A DNA stretch of 64,000 bases, taken from the NCBI RefSeq assembly GCF_013366925.1, contig NZ_JAALDK010000001.1, positions 2,115,089 through 2,179,088 on the forward strand, read 5' to 3'. The notes beneath the pieces are model-generated. The model saw nothing but the letters and a program-made list of their open reading frames with translations, made no database searches and was not told the DNA's origin. This stretch comes from Paraburkholderia youngii. GTDB lineage: Bacteria > Pseudomonadota > Gammaproteobacteria > Burkholderiales > Burkholderiaceae. Positions within the stretch are counted from its first letter, which is position 1. Each line of letters opens with the position of its first letter. Shown here in pieces: positions 16,370 through 25,909 of this stretch. The translations under genes and the position numbers were made by a program.

Positions 16370-18380
16370 CATGGACAGCGCGGCCGCCGCCGGTTACGTC
16401 GAGCGTCCGCTGCGGCCCGGCGTCGCCGACCTGTTGAAACTCCTTGCGCCTTTTCCCGGACGCGCCGCGACCGCGGCACGCGTCGCGCTGATCTGCGCAC
16501 TGACGGTATGGGTCACGAGCGCGTACGGCACGCCCGAAGCGGCACTGTCGGCCTACATCGTGTTCTTCATGATCCGGCCCGACCGGACCACCAGCTTCGT
16601 GACCGGCGTGGCGCTTCTGGTGCTCGTCAGCATCGTAATCGGCCTCGTGCTGGCGGTGGCTATCGTCGTGGTCGACTATCCGCCGTTGCGCGTCGCGGCC
16701 ATGGCCTTGCTGTCGGCGAGTCTGCTGTTCGTCACGTCGGCAAGCAAGCTACGGCCGGTGGGCGCCATCGTCGCGATGATCGTCGGCTTTGCGCTCGACC
16801 AACTGGGCCGCGTGCCGGTCGGCGAACTGGCGACTCGCGCGCTGCTGTATGCGTGGCTGTTCGTCGCGATTCCGGCCGGTATGTCGGTCGCGGTCAGTCT
16901 CGTGTGCGCGCCGTCGCCGCGTCGGCTCGCGTCGCGCGAACTGGCCGAACGTCTGCGCCTCGCCGCGCGTGGCCTGCGCGAACCCGGCCCCACGCGCGAT
17001 GCGCTCGACGCGGCGCTGCGCAAAGGCAACGCGGAGATCGGCTCGTGGCTGAAGATGTCCGCTCTGGAAGGAACGTCGCTGCGAGCCGATGTCGTTGCGC
17101 TCCAACGTGCCGCGGTGTCGAGCGTCATGCTGCTAGCCGCGGTCGACCTCGCGTGCGGCGAAGCGTCGGCGCGCCTGCCGGCTTCGTTCGTCGAACCGAT
17201 CGCGACTACGCTGGAGGAGATGGCGCGCATGCTCGACGCTGGCGGCTACCCGGTCGACATCGAACTGACGTTGCCCTCGTCGGCGCCGCTCACTCCGCTC
17301 GCACGTGCGGTAGCCGACACGCTGCACGATACGATCACGCGGTTTGCCGAGCCCACTGTCGAATCCGGAGCCGCGCACGACGCGCCCTCGCAACCGGCGC
17401 CGCCCGCGCCGCACGCCGGCTTCTTCGCCGCCGACGCTTTCACGAATCTCGACCACGTCCGCTACGCGCTGAAGACCACAGTCGCGGCGATGTTCTGCTA
17501 TCTGCTGTACTCGCAGCTCGACTGGCCCGGCATCCACACCTGCTTCATCACTGTCTACGTCGTGTCGCTCGGCAGCACCGCCGAGACCGTCGAGAAACTG
17601 GCGCTGCGCATCGCCGGTTGTATCGCCGGCGCGCTCGCGGGCACCGCAGCGATCGTGTTCCTGATGCCCGCGCTGACCTCGATCGGCGAGTTGATGGCGG
17701 TCGTGGCCATCGGCGCGGGCTTGTCGGCGTGGGTTGCATTCGGCTCGCCGCGCATTGCGTATGCGGGCTTTCAGATCGCGTTCGCGTTCTTCCTCTGCGT
17801 GATCCAGGGCGCGGAGCCCGCCTTCGATCTGACGATCGCGCGGGACCGGACGATCGGCATCCTGATCGGCAACGTGGTCGTCTATCTGGTGTTCACACGG
17901 GTGTGGCCGATCAGCATCGCCGCGCGCGTCGAACAGGCGCTGGCCGCACTGCGCGAGCAATGGGCACGCCTTGCCGCGCCCGGGTACGCCGGCACGCGAC
18001 GCGCCGACGTGGCGGCCGCGCTGGCCCGCGGCCGGGCGCTGCGCGAGGATGTTGCGCTGATGCATTACGAGCCGTCGTGGGTGCGGCCCGGACCACAGTG
18101 GCTCACCGCGCACCACCGCGAATTGGCCGGCCTCGCCGCGCTCGAAGCGCCGATGCTGCTGCTCGTCGAACGACAGCCCGCCGCCGCGACGATCGAAGGC
18201 TGGCTGCAACGGCTCGCGGCCGTCGCGCATGGGCAACCGCCCCGCGTCGATGCAACGACCACGACGCAACGGCCGGCGCCCGACGTCACCGACCCGCCAA
18301 GCGCCGCGCTGCAAAGTCTCGGCGACGCACGCCTTGACGAATTCGAACGCGCGGCGTCCGCCGACGCGGCAAAGGAGTAG
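16350..18380 (+). CDS. mdtO: FUSC-family inner-membrane efflux protein (MdtO-like)
   Basis: A 676-residue inner-membrane protein with two blocks of hydrophobic helices. The N-block runs from ARVALICALTVWVTSAYG to AWLFVAIPAGMSVAVSLVC. The C-block starts with VRYALKTTVAAMFCYLLYSQLDWPGIHTCFITVYVVSLG, the aromatic-acid-exporter/FUSC signature. A long cytoplasmic region separates the blocks, as in the AaeB/MdtO family. The first Met at 16350 overlaps the adaptor gene by 20 bases; the second, at 16371, directly follows the adaptor stop and is equally plausible. It works with the adaptor and the outer-membrane channel encoded on either side. Confidence 0.9.
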   Translation: MARRAVDMDSAAAAGYVERPLRPGVADLLKLLAPFPGRAATAARVALICALTVWVTSAYGTPEAALSAYIVFFMIRPDRTTSFVTGVALLVLVSIVIGLVLAVAIVVVDYPPLRVAAMALLSASLLFVTSASKLRPVGAIVAMIVGFALDQLGRVPVGELATRALLYAWLFVAIPAGMSVAVSLVCAPSPRRLASRELAERLRLAARGLREPGPTRDALDAALRKGNAEIGSWLKMSALEGTSLRADVVALQRAAVSSVMLLAAVDLACGEASARLPASFVEPIATTLEEMARMLDAGGYPVDIELTLPSSAPLTPLARAVADTLHDTITRFAEPTVESGAAHDAPSQPAPPAPHAGFFAADAFTNLDHVRYALKTTVAAMFCYLLYSQLDWPGIHTCFITVYVVSLGSTAETVEKLALRIAGCIAGALAGTAAIVFLMPALTSIGELMAVVAIGAGLSAWVAFGSPRIAYAGFQIAFAFFLCVIQGAEPAFDLTIARDRTIGILIGNVVVYLVFTRVWPISIAARVEQALAALREQWARLAAPGYAGTRRADVAAALARGRALREDVALMHYEPSWVRPGPQWLTAHHRELAGLAALEAPMLLLVERQPAAATIEGWLQRLAAVAHGQPPRVDATTTTQRPAPDVTDPPSAALQSLGDARLDEFERAASADAAKE

Positions 18381-18387
18381 TCGAATC

Positions 18388-19968
18388 ATGCGTCGACTCA
18401 ACCCGCCCATCGCGCTGGCGATATTCGTCGCGGCAGGCTTGAGCGGGTGCGCGACTTCATCGCTCGACATGGCGCCCGACAGCTCCGCGACGCCGTGGCA
18501 GCCACAGACCGATGCAGCGGGCGCCATCGTGCCGGGCGCTCACGCGCCGGGTGCGCCGTCGGCATCGACCACGCCCCGCTATCAGCTGCCCGCCAATCCG
18601 GCGCTCGCCGCCGTGCCGCCGCCACCCGCGCTCGATCCCTCGCACGCGTACGAACTGCCCGAGTTGATCGACATCGCGGAGTCGGCCAATCCGTTGACCC
18701 GCATCGCGTGGAACGATGCGCGCAACGTGGCGCTCGCGGCCGGCATCGCGAAGAGTGCTTATCTGCCGCAATTGTCGGTCGCGGCGATGGCTCACTACAC
18801 GGGCGGCAAAAGTTCGGACACGTCGCAGCTCGGTCAAGCGTCGATCAGCGGCGAGACGCACGGCGTGACCTCGGTGCTGTCGCTGGAGTGGCTGCTGTTC
18901 GATTTCGGCGGGCGGGCCGCACGTGTCGAGGCCGCATCGCAGGCCTCGGTGGTCGCCAACATCGGCTTCACCGCAATCCATCAGCAGGTGATCTACGACG
19001 TCAGCGTCGCGTTCTACGCGTACCAGAGCGCCCGCGCTCGCCTCGGCACCGCAAATCAAAGTGTCGCGAACGCCGACGCGATTCTGTCCGCCGCGCAATC
19101 GCGCTATCAGCGTGGGGTAGGCACCGTGATCGAAGTGGCCCAGGCTCGTCAGAACTTCGCGCAGGCAAAACTCGGCCTCGTGCAAGCCGAGGGGGCCGAA
19201 AGCAACGGTTACCTCGCATTAATCTCCGCGATGGGCATCTCTCCACTCGCCAAACCCGCGATCGCCGACATGCCTACCCACACACTATCGCCGGCGATGA
19301 GCGAGCCGATCGACCGGATCGTGGCCACGGCGATCGCGCGGCGTCCGGACGTGCTGAGCGCCTACGCGGCGGAACGCGCGAACCTTGCGAAGATCAAGGC
19401 AGCCGAGTCCGACTTCAAGCCGAAAGTGTTCCTGTCGGCGTCGGCGGCGTACAACTCGAACAGTTCGTCGATTTCGGCGGTGCCAGGGATCGGCCAGCAA
19501 TTGCCGACCGTCAATCTGAGCGGCAACCGTTATGGCGGCACCGTGGTGGTCGGCGTGTCGATTCCGCTGTATGACGGCGGCTTCCGCTCGGCCGTGCTCG
19601 CACAGGCACGCAACGACGCCGACAGCGCATCGACCCGTCTCGCGCACAGTCGCGAAGAGGCTGTGCGGCAGATCGTCGGCGCGCAGAACGCGCTGCAAAC
19701 GAGCCTGAGCGCGCACACCGCCGCGAAGGAACTGCTCGCCGCCGCGCAAACGACCTACGACGCCGCGTTCGACGCCTATCGCCACGGCGTAGGTTCGATC
19801 ACCGATGCGCTGCTCGCGCAGAACCAGTTGCTGGCCGCGAAGAATGCCTACGCGGACAGCTATAGCGGCGCGCTGTCGGCGGCGGCGGCGCTTGCGCTCG
19901 CGACGGGTTCGATCGATGCTCCGGCCGGTGCGGGCCCGGACTCGCCGCTGGACGCGCCTGTCAACTAA
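18388..19968 (+). CDS. mdtP: RND/MFP-type outer-membrane efflux lipoprotein (MdtP-like)
   Basis: A 526-residue TolC-superfamily outer-membrane channel. The lipobox is L-S-G-C-A near residue 21, and a Pro/Ala-rich linker leads to two OEP repeats with coiled-coil segments (for example RYQRGVGTVIEVAQARQNFAQAKLGLVQAEG and the paralogous AYRHGVGSITDALLAQNQLLAAKNAYADS). The ATG at 18388 follows an aaaggag ribosome-binding site and gives the lipoprotein signal; the frame is open earlier but inside mdtO. It completes the ytcA-mdtNOP-like operon and provides the exit duct. Confidence 0.92.
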   Translation: MRRLNPPIALAIFVAAGLSGCATSSLDMAPDSSATPWQPQTDAAGAIVPGAHAPGAPSASTTPRYQLPANPALAAVPPPPALDPSHAYELPELIDIAESANPLTRIAWNDARNVALAAGIAKSAYLPQLSVAAMAHYTGGKSSDTSQLGQASISGETHGVTSVLSLEWLLFDFGGRAARVEAASQASVVANIGFTAIHQQVIYDVSVAFYAYQSARARLGTANQSVANADAILSAAQSRYQRGVGTVIEVAQARQNFAQAKLGLVQAEGAESNGYLALISAMGISPLAKPAIADMPTHTLSPAMSEPIDRIVATAIARRPDVLSAYAAERANLAKIKAAESDFKPKVFLSASAAYNSNSSSISAVPGIGQQLPTVNLSGNRYGGTVVVGVSIPLYDGGFRSAVLAQARNDADSASTRLAHSREEAVRQIVGAQNALQTSLSAHTAAKELLAAAQTTYDAAFDAYRHGVGSITDALLAQNQLLAAKNAYADSYSGALSAAAALALATGSIDAPAGAGPDSPLDAPVN

Positions 19969-20032
19969 CGCCGCGCTGCTGCGTCGTCCCCTTCCTGCCG
20001 CCGTGCATCTGCTGGAATGATCACGGGCTCGC

Positions 20033-20050
20033 GACCGCACTGCGGTCTTT
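20033..20050 (+). terminator. Possible terminator after the efflux operon
   Basis: Perfect 7-bp stem gaccgca / tgcggtc with a one-base loop, followed by tttcctt. The short stem, tight loop and impure T tract make this tentative. Confidence 0.35.
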
Positions 20051-20203
20051 CCTTGCCTCTTCGTCCGATCCCGCTGTGGACGGAACCCTTTGTCGTCCTG
20101 CCGGTGCTGTTCTCCGCACTGCTTCACGCATATCGCTGGTCGGTGCGATCGCCGAAGTCACGCTGAGCGACGGTCGCGAATTCGGGCATTTCACGATGTG
20201 TAG

Positions 20204-20515
20204 TCAACGCGTGTAATTCACCACCGGCACGGAATAAGAAGTCGGCGCGAAATCGGTCCGGCCGCCGCGCTGCGACGAACCATTCGACGGCGCACCGTAG
20301 CCACTGTTCTGCGCAGCCTGGTTTTGCCCCGCGACCTTTGCTTCGCCCGCCTGGATATTGGCCGGATAGTCCATCGAATTCGCGTTGGACGGATCGTGCA
20401 CCTGCGCGCGCGAGAGCGGCTGATTGGCCTGATTCGACTGCGCAAACGCCGCGATTGGCGCGGCAATCAGAGCGGCGATAACCCCTGCTTCGATCAGCGA
20501 CCTGATGGACTTCAT
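20204..20515 (-). CDS. DUF4148-type small exported protein
   Basis: A 103-residue exported protein. The signal peptide MKSIRSLIEAGVIAALIAAPIAAFAQ is followed by a Gln/Asn/Ser-rich mature segment (PLSRAQVHDPSNANSMDYPANIQAGEAKV). Small DUF4148 proteins with this look are abundant in Burkholderiaceae and have no known function. The ATG at 20515 is chosen for its well-spaced ggagg; an in-frame TTG three codons earlier is less likely. It stands alone on the minus strand. Confidence 0.8.
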   Translation of the reverse strand: MKSIRSLIEAGVIAALIAAPIAAFAQSNQANQPLSRAQVHDPSNANSMDYPANIQAGEAKVAGQNQAAQNSGYGAPSNGSSQRGGRTDFAPTSYSVPVVNYTR

Positions 20516-20751
20516 GATTTCCAACCTCCAGAGATGGCTTCATCCGATTGCCGCGGAGCCTCGCGCGGCAGCAAAACCAGTTTAGGAGCCGGTCAGGCCG
20601 CGCAGTAAGCCCTGAACCATGAATTCACTGTTGCCATAGCGACCACAATTCGAAGTCACCACGTTCCGGCGCGGCGTCAACGCGATGAACTACACTGATA
20701 ACGCCAAAGACGCGCCACAGCCATCGCATTCGATCGAGGAGATAGACGCTC

Positions 20752-21288
20752 ATGTCGCATCCCGTTGCCCTGCCGTCTTACCGCGACAGCGTGCGCGCCG
20801 AATGGGTCGACTACAACGGCCACATGCGCGACGCGTTCTACCTTCTGATCTTCAGTCTCGCGACCGACGAGCTGATCGATCTGATCGGCTTGCCCGATGC
20901 GGTGCGCAAAGAGCGGCATCGATCGATCTACACGCTCGAAGCGCATGTCAACTATCTGCATGAAATCAAACGTGGCACGCCGGTGCGTGTCGACATGCGC
21001 GTGCTCGGATACGACGCGAAACGTCTGCATGTGTACTTCGAAATGTTTGCGCTGGACGCGACGCAAAGCCAACGCACCGATCCCGTCGCCGCTGGCGAGC
21101 AGATACTGCTGCACGTCGATACCAGCGGACCGCGCGGCGTCGCTTTCGATCCGGACGTCAAAGCGCGCGTTCACGAACTCGCGCAATCTCATGCGGCATT
21201 GCCGCCGGCGCGTTTCGCGGGACGTGTAATCGCATTGCCCTGCGCAACGCAACGGGAAGCACTACCCGAACGGAGTGACCATGCTTGA
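20752..21288 (+). CDS. Hotdog-fold acyl-CoA thioesterase
   Basis: A 178-residue 4HBT-type thioesterase. The hallmark VDYNGHM (residues 19-25, catalytic Asp20) is followed by the hotdog helix and strand (SIYTLEAHVNYLHEIKRGTPV), then KRLHVYFEMF. Similar proteins occur in carnitine and betaine catabolic loci, where a betainyl-CoA thioesterase is encoded or fused, but no carnitine genes are adjacent, so the substrate is open. A gaggag site precedes the ATG. The 3' end overlaps the downstream esterase gene by eight bases, so the two are co-translated. Confidence 0.85.
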   Translation: MSHPVALPSYRDSVRAEWVDYNGHMRDAFYLLIFSLATDELIDLIGLPDAVRKERHRSIYTLEAHVNYLHEIKRGTPVRVDMRVLGYDAKRLHVYFEMFALDATQSQRTDPVAAGEQILLHVDTSGPRGVAFDPDVKARVHELAQSHAALPPARFAGRVIALPCATQREALPERSDHA

Positions 21289-22273
21289 GCCGGAAATCGC
21301 CGCGTTTATCGAACGAGCCAGTGCGCTCTATCCGTCGCATCACGCGGCGATGACGACGCGCGAGCAGCGCGAACTGTACGACCGTTACGCTGCCACGCTG
21401 ACGCCGCCGCTGCCCAGCGAACTCACCACACAGGACGCAAGCTTTCGCACCGACGCGGGCCATGCGATCCCGCTTCGGCTCTACCGGCATCGAGCGAAGG
21501 CAAGCGAACACGGCACGAACCGCGGCACGGTGCTGTATTTTCATGGCGGCGGATTCGTGCTCGGCTCGCTGAACAGTCATCAGATGATGACCGCGCGCCT
21601 CGCCGCGGACACCGGCCTCGACGTGATCGCGGTCGACTACCGGCTCGCGCCTGAGCATCGCGCGCCGGCCGCGCACGACGACTGCCTCGAGATCACGCGT
21701 GCCGCGTTGAACGACCGCCTGCCGTTCGATCTGCCTGACCCCGCCGGATTGCAACTCGCCGGCGATAGCGCCGGCGGCACGCTCGCGGCAAGCGTCGCGC
21801 TGCGCTTGCGCGACAACGGCGTGAGCGGGGTGCGCGGCATCGCGCTGGTTTATCCGATGCTCGGCACCGAACCGCAACTACCCGCGCGCGACACCGAGGC
21901 CAATGCGCCGATGCTGACGCTCGCGGACGTGCATAAGTTTCGCAACGCGTACTGGGGGACAAGCGGGGGAAACAGCGGAGGAAGAGACGAAGAGAAAGGC
22001 GACCGCACGCCCGGCCCCGCATGGACGATCCCGCTCGCCGCAAGCCGCTTCGACGGACTGCCGCCGACGCTGGCCATCGGCGCCGAGCACGACCCGCTAC
22101 GCGACGACGCGCGCGTGTTCGTCGAGCGGATTCGCGAGGCTGGTGGAGATGCCCGGCTGCTGATCGGCACGGGGCTCGTGCATGGATGCTGGCGCGCGCT
22201 TGAAACGAGCCCAGGCGTGCAGGCCATGCACAGGGCTGTATGCGATTTTCTCCGCGAACGCGCACGCCATTAG
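21281..22273 (+). CDS. Alpha/beta hydrolase of the hormone-sensitive-lipase family
   Basis: A 330-residue carboxylesterase-like enzyme. The oxyanion motif H-G-G-G is at 88-91, the nucleophile elbow G-D-S-A-G-G contains Ser163, the acid is Asp271 in EHDPLRDDA and the base is His301 in LVHGCWRA. Together these define bacterial HSL-type esterases. A Gly/Ser/Glu-rich insertion (residues about 226-243) looks like a disordered loop near the cap. The ATG at 21281 is favoured by the cggag site; an in-frame GTG two codons earlier is possible. Its overlap with the thioesterase suggests a shared ester/thioester catabolic role. Confidence 0.88.
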   Translation: MLEPEIAAFIERASALYPSHHAAMTTREQRELYDRYAATLTPPLPSELTTQDASFRTDAGHAIPLRLYRHRAKASEHGTNRGTVLYFHGGGFVLGSLNSHQMMTARLAADTGLDVIAVDYRLAPEHRAPAAHDDCLEITRAALNDRLPFDLPDPAGLQLAGDSAGGTLAASVALRLRDNGVSGVRGIALVYPMLGTEPQLPARDTEANAPMLTLADVHKFRNAYWGTSGGNSGGRDEEKGDRTPGPAWTIPLAASRFDGLPPTLAIGAEHDPLRDDARVFVERIREAGGDARLLIGTGLVHGCWRALETSPGVQAMHRAVCDFLRERARH

Positions 22274-22316
22274 CGCAGCGACACTAACCGCCGCGCCCAG
22301 TGCGCTCCCGCGCGGT

Positions 22317-23279
22317 TCAGCGATTGCGCTCAGCGCGCCACCGCGCGAACGTGACGAGATCGAGGCCGACCTCGCCCGGCTCGATGCGGGTCCAGCCGAA
22401 GAACGCGTCGTCCCAGCCGGGAATGCTTTGCGGCGTCAGCGACCGGAACTTCATGCCGGAACGATACGCGAGGTCCGGCCAGAACAGTGGCATCACCTCG
22501 CGCGTGGCGAGCTGGCGCAGCAGGTCGGACGGGCCACCCTCGTCGGCGACGATTTCGCCCTGCGAGATCCAGTCGTTCTCGGCCCACGCGACAAATACGC
22601 TCGGGTTGCCCGCGGCGTCGAACATCAGGATCACGTTCTGCTCGGGCCGCCAGTAATACTCGACGATGCCCTGCGCGGCCACCACTTCGTCGATCACCTT
22701 GCGGGTGCGCGGATCGCAGTAGGTCATGCCGTTTTCACCGAGCGCGAGCCAGCCCGACTCCCCGCAATGGCGGCTCTTTGCGTCCTTCAGGAAATGGGTG
22801 AGGCGATTGGCCGAATCCGCATCGGTCTTGCGCAAGTACAGATCGACGATGCCGGCGTTAAAGGCTTTCACCGCGACGGTTTCATCGGCGACGCCGGTGA
22901 GCAACACCTTCGCGCAACGCAGATGCGAGATCGACGACAGGAATTCGACGCCGCCGATGCCCGGCATGTCGTAGTCGACGACGACCGCCGCCACTTCCTC
23001 GAAGCGCGACGGCCGCGCGACGATGTCGCGTTCAGCCGAGGTCTCGACGAAGCGCTCGACACCCGGCTCGCTCAGACACGCCGACGCCGCCGCGAATTCG
23101 AGCGAATTCTCGCGCGCGTGCTGGCGGATATAGTTGAGGGCCGCTTGCGGCCGCGTGAAAAACAGGTTCGTGTAGGTGCCCGGAAAAAACCGGCGAAGCG
23201 CGTCGAGGTAGCTGTCGTTGTCGTCGACGAAAACCACCGTGGACGGATAAAAAACGGGAGGTCGAATAAAGTTGTTCAT
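22317..23279 (-). CDS. Atypical response regulator with unknown C-terminal domain
   Basis: The 320 residues begin with a CheY-like receiver: acidic pair D19-D20 (VFVDDND), phospho-acceptor D102 in VVVDYDMPG, T128 in KVLLTG and K151 in YLRK. About 40 extra residues lie between the first strand pair and the phospho-acceptor. The C-terminal ~160 residues have no helix-turn-helix, GGDEF, EAL or HD motif; they contain aromatic stretches such as VEYYWRPEQNVILMFDAAGNPSVFVAWAE. The start ATG is chosen where the conserved domain begins; the frame is open 52 codons further. No histidine kinase is adjacent, so it is an orphan. Confidence 0.78.
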   Translation of the reverse strand: MNNFIRPPVFYPSTVVFVDDNDSYLDALRRFFPGTYTNLFFTRPQAALNYIRQHARENSLEFAAASACLSEPGVERFVETSAERDIVARPSRFEEVAAVVVDYDMPGIGGVEFLSSISHLRCAKVLLTGVADETVAVKAFNAGIVDLYLRKTDADSANRLTHFLKDAKSRHCGESGWLALGENGMTYCDPRTRKVIDEVVAAQGIVEYYWRPEQNVILMFDAAGNPSVFVAWAENDWISQGEIVADEGGPSDLLRQLATREVMPLFWPDLAYRSGMKFRSLTPQSIPGWDDAFFGWTRIEPGEVGLDLVTFARWRAERNR

Positions 23280-23881
23280 ATCTTCACGTGTTTCCCACGC
23301 CGCCGCGAACGCGCCAGACCAACCGGTCGGCTGGTGGATGTGGCGTTTCACAAAGCGACTGCCCAAGGTATGCCGGGCAATGTCTCGCCCGCGGGTCCGC
23401 ATGATCAATGGGTTCTTGTCGCTACTTCCGGTCACCGCCTGCCGTCGCCGCTATCGACGCTGTTCGTGCATCTCGGATGGCTCAGTCTGGCGGGCCTGCC
23501 GGCATGTGCACTGCGAGCCAGTCGCTGCAAGTCACATTTACACGCCGGATAATCGAACTATGGCAGCCGGTCGTCTGCAATGGTTCGTATAGTACAGGGT
23601 CCGGGCATTGACGGCACAACTTAAATCGCTTTCCTGCAGGCGCCTATCGCGCAAATGCGGCGCGACTGATCGATCGAAAAGAAAACCGCGGAACAGGGAA
23701 AAAATGCCCGCTTCGCTCGCGCCGGCCAAGCCTATCGCGGCAGCCGCGCACCGTTCCGGTGCCAGGTCCGATCAGACATCTACCATCATGACGCGTCGCA
23801 ATATGCCGACGAGAAGCGTCGCTGGCGAAATGGTCGTTTATCATCAGTCAATCGCAGTTGCTTAATGGTTGTTGCTTAGAT
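23280..23881. other. Gene-poor stretch of about 600 bases
   Basis: It lies between the divergent response regulator and the Pro/Ala-rich membrane protein. Open frames here (for example 23608-23865, plus) have no recognisable domain and poor starts. It presumably holds both promoters. No repeat or RNA structure was noticed. Confidence 0.4.
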
Positions 23882-24760
23882 ATGACGAATACCGGGAAGA
23901 TGATGATAGTTGGGCTGCTCGTGATCGATGCGGGCGTCGCCGGTTATCTGCTGTACCCCAGGGACGATCAGGTGCCGGCCGTGACCGGCTCGGTGACTCG
24001 CAGCGTCACCGGCACGGTCGAATCGCAACCGCAGACGGACACGGCGCGTGCCATTGGCGGCAGCATGAGGCCGGCGCAACCGGTGAGCCCGCCAGCGCCG
24101 CGGGCGGACATCGCGAACAACGCCCCGATCGCGCCGCAATCGGCGGCCCCGCGGACGGAGTCGGCTGCTCCGGCACCACCCGCTCCGGCCCAGGCTCAGG
24201 CACTCGCCCCGGCACCGCCTCCAGCTCAGGCGCAAGCTCCGGCACCCGCTCCCGCACAGTCCTTCCCCGCAACAGCGGCCTCGCCCGCGCCGAGCGTCAC
24301 GCCCGATGCCGGCCAGACCGCCAGCGGCCGCATCGACAACGCAGCGCCGGCTGCGGGCAATCCGGCCGCGGTCGCGCGCGAGCGCTCGAAACCGCAGTCG
24401 TACGCGCAGCAAAGAGCCCAATCGAGGCCACAGTACGGGCCGCGCATCGACCAGACGACCCAAGGCCGCCGGCGCGACGACACGCACCCGAACGGCGCCA
24501 ACCCTGTCGCCGCGATGCTGACGGATCAACTGGTCAAGGAATCGGCGAAACCGGACCCTTCGCTGCCGATGCCGTCTGGCGTCACCGTGCCGATGCCGTC
24601 TGACAATGGCCCCGGACCTGGCCCGGGTGTCGGCCGCGGCAGCACGAATCCGGTCGCGTCGGCGATGACCGATAAGCTCGTGCGCGAATCGTCGAAAGTG
24701 GGACCCACTCAGGGGCCCACTCAGCCCCCGGCTGAGCCGCCGATCCTCAACAAACCCTGA
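23882..24760 (+). CDS. Membrane-anchored Pro/Ala-rich protein with duplicated NPVA motif
   Basis: The 292 residues comprise a short N-terminus, one membrane helix (MMIVGLLVIDAGVAGYLLY), a long low-complexity Ala/Pro/Gln stretch (about 90-145) and a C-terminal part. The C-part contains a duplicated element: NPVAAMLTDQLVKES near residue 210 and NPVASAMTDKLVRES near 260, each followed by a Pro/Gly spacer. I recognise no family. The layout suggests an inner-membrane anchor, a periplasm-spanning linker and two copies of a short binding helix. It ends 12 bases before the convergent HAD gene stop. Confidence 0.68.
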   Translation: MTNTGKMMIVGLLVIDAGVAGYLLYPRDDQVPAVTGSVTRSVTGTVESQPQTDTARAIGGSMRPAQPVSPPAPRADIANNAPIAPQSAAPRTESAAPAPPAPAQAQALAPAPPPAQAQAPAPAPAQSFPATAASPAPSVTPDAGQTASGRIDNAAPAAGNPAAVARERSKPQSYAQQRAQSRPQYGPRIDQTTQGRRRDDTHPNGANPVAAMLTDQLVKESAKPDPSLPMPSGVTVPMPSDNGPGPGPGVGRGSTNPVASAMTDKLVRESSKVGPTQGPTQPPAEPPILNKP

Positions 24761-24772
24761 GCGACGCCGGGC

Positions 24773-25447
24773 TCACGGCCGCGACGCCACCTCGTCGAGA
24801 TGCGCGAGCAGATCGGCCGGATCGTCGTAGACGCGCAGTGCGCCCGCGCGCTCCAGTTCCTCGGTGCCGTAGCCACCCGACAGTACGCCGACGCCGAGCG
24901 AGCGGCAGCGGCGCGCGGCGAGCATGTCCCAGATGCTGTCGCCCACCACGACCGTGTGCTCGATCGGGACGCCGAGCCGCTCCGCCGCGGCGAGGAACAG
25001 GTCGGGATCGGGCTTCGCGTATTTGACGTCGTCGCGCGTGACGACGACCGCCTTGGCCGGATCGACGCCGAGCGCCGCCAGATTCAGCGACGCGGTTTCC
25101 ATCCGCCCGCTCGTCGCGACGGCCCACGGCGTGCCGGCTTGCGTCAGCGCGGCGAGCAATTCGCGCGCGCCCGGCAGCGGGCAGACCTGCGCGCGCATCC
25201 GCTGATAGGCGGCCGCATGCGCGTGCCGCAGCCGTTCGGCGCGTTCGACGCTGATCTCGCCGTGGGTCTCACGCAGCAGCTGGTCGGTGAACAGCCCACC
25301 GCTCATGCCGATCTTGCGATGGATACGCCAGACGGACAGCGGGATACCCTCGCTGTCGAGCGCCTCTTTCCACGCCAGCACGTGCTGATAGACGCTGTCG
25401 ACGAGCGTGCCGTCGAGGTCGAAAAGAAAGGATGTCTGGATACGCAT
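24773..25447 (-). CDS. HAD-superfamily phosphatase (phosphoglycolate-phosphatase-like)
   Basis: A 224-residue HAD hydrolase with all four motifs: D10-L-D12-G-T-L (I), ATSGR (II), a Lys in KYAKPDPD (III) and GDSIWD (IV). A helical cap between motifs I and II (roughly residues 18-85) makes it a type C1 enzyme of the beta-phosphoglucomutase / phosphoglycolate phosphatase group. The substrate is not predictable. It is monocistronic, convergent with the Pro/Ala-rich gene and divergent from the porin. Confidence 0.9.
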   Translation of the reverse strand: MRIQTSFLFDLDGTLVDSVYQHVLAWKEALDSEGIPLSVWRIHRKIGMSGGLFTDQLLRETHGEISVERAERLRHAHAAAYQRMRAQVCPLPGARELLAALTQAGTPWAVATSGRMETASLNLAALGVDPAKAVVVTRDDVKYAKPDPDLFLAAAERLGVPIEHTVVVGDSIWDMLAARRCRSLGVGVLSGGYGTEELERAGALRVYDDPADLLAHLDEVASRP

Positions 25448-25909
25448 GCCGGCCTCCGGTGATGATGGGTTCAGTCACTATGCCATGTGTCGATGAAGCG
25501 GCCAGGGCGGGCCGCCGCCTTTCAGCACGTCCCGGCACTAACCGATTTGCGCGAATTACCACGGATTCGCGCGTATTTCCCCCGATTTCGCCGTGCCCTC
25601 GCCCGGCGCACACCGGAACACGGTAAGCTTCGCCCCTTCGTTGTTTGCGCCGTCACCGTTTTTCGAAAAAATCCCCGCTTTATTTCTCCGCTGGACGACC
25701 CGAGCGCGATTTCCGCGCCCCGCGTCGGGCCCGAGCACGCCGCGTGCTTGTGGCTGATTCGCTAAATCACCCGCTACCCGGTTATCCAGCCATCGGCTCA
25801 CTGCTGTCCGGAATAAAAAGCGAGGAAATAACCGACGCTACGACATCCAGCGAATCGCGCAACGAGCCCAATCAGTCCAAAAACACGTTAGTCAATCAAG
25901 GAACCCGCG
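25448..25909. other. Intergenic region upstream of the porin
   Basis: About 460 bases with no supported gene. It is AT-richer close to the porin start, as expected for a strong outer-membrane-protein promoter and leader. No specific operator was recognised. Confidence 0.4.
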
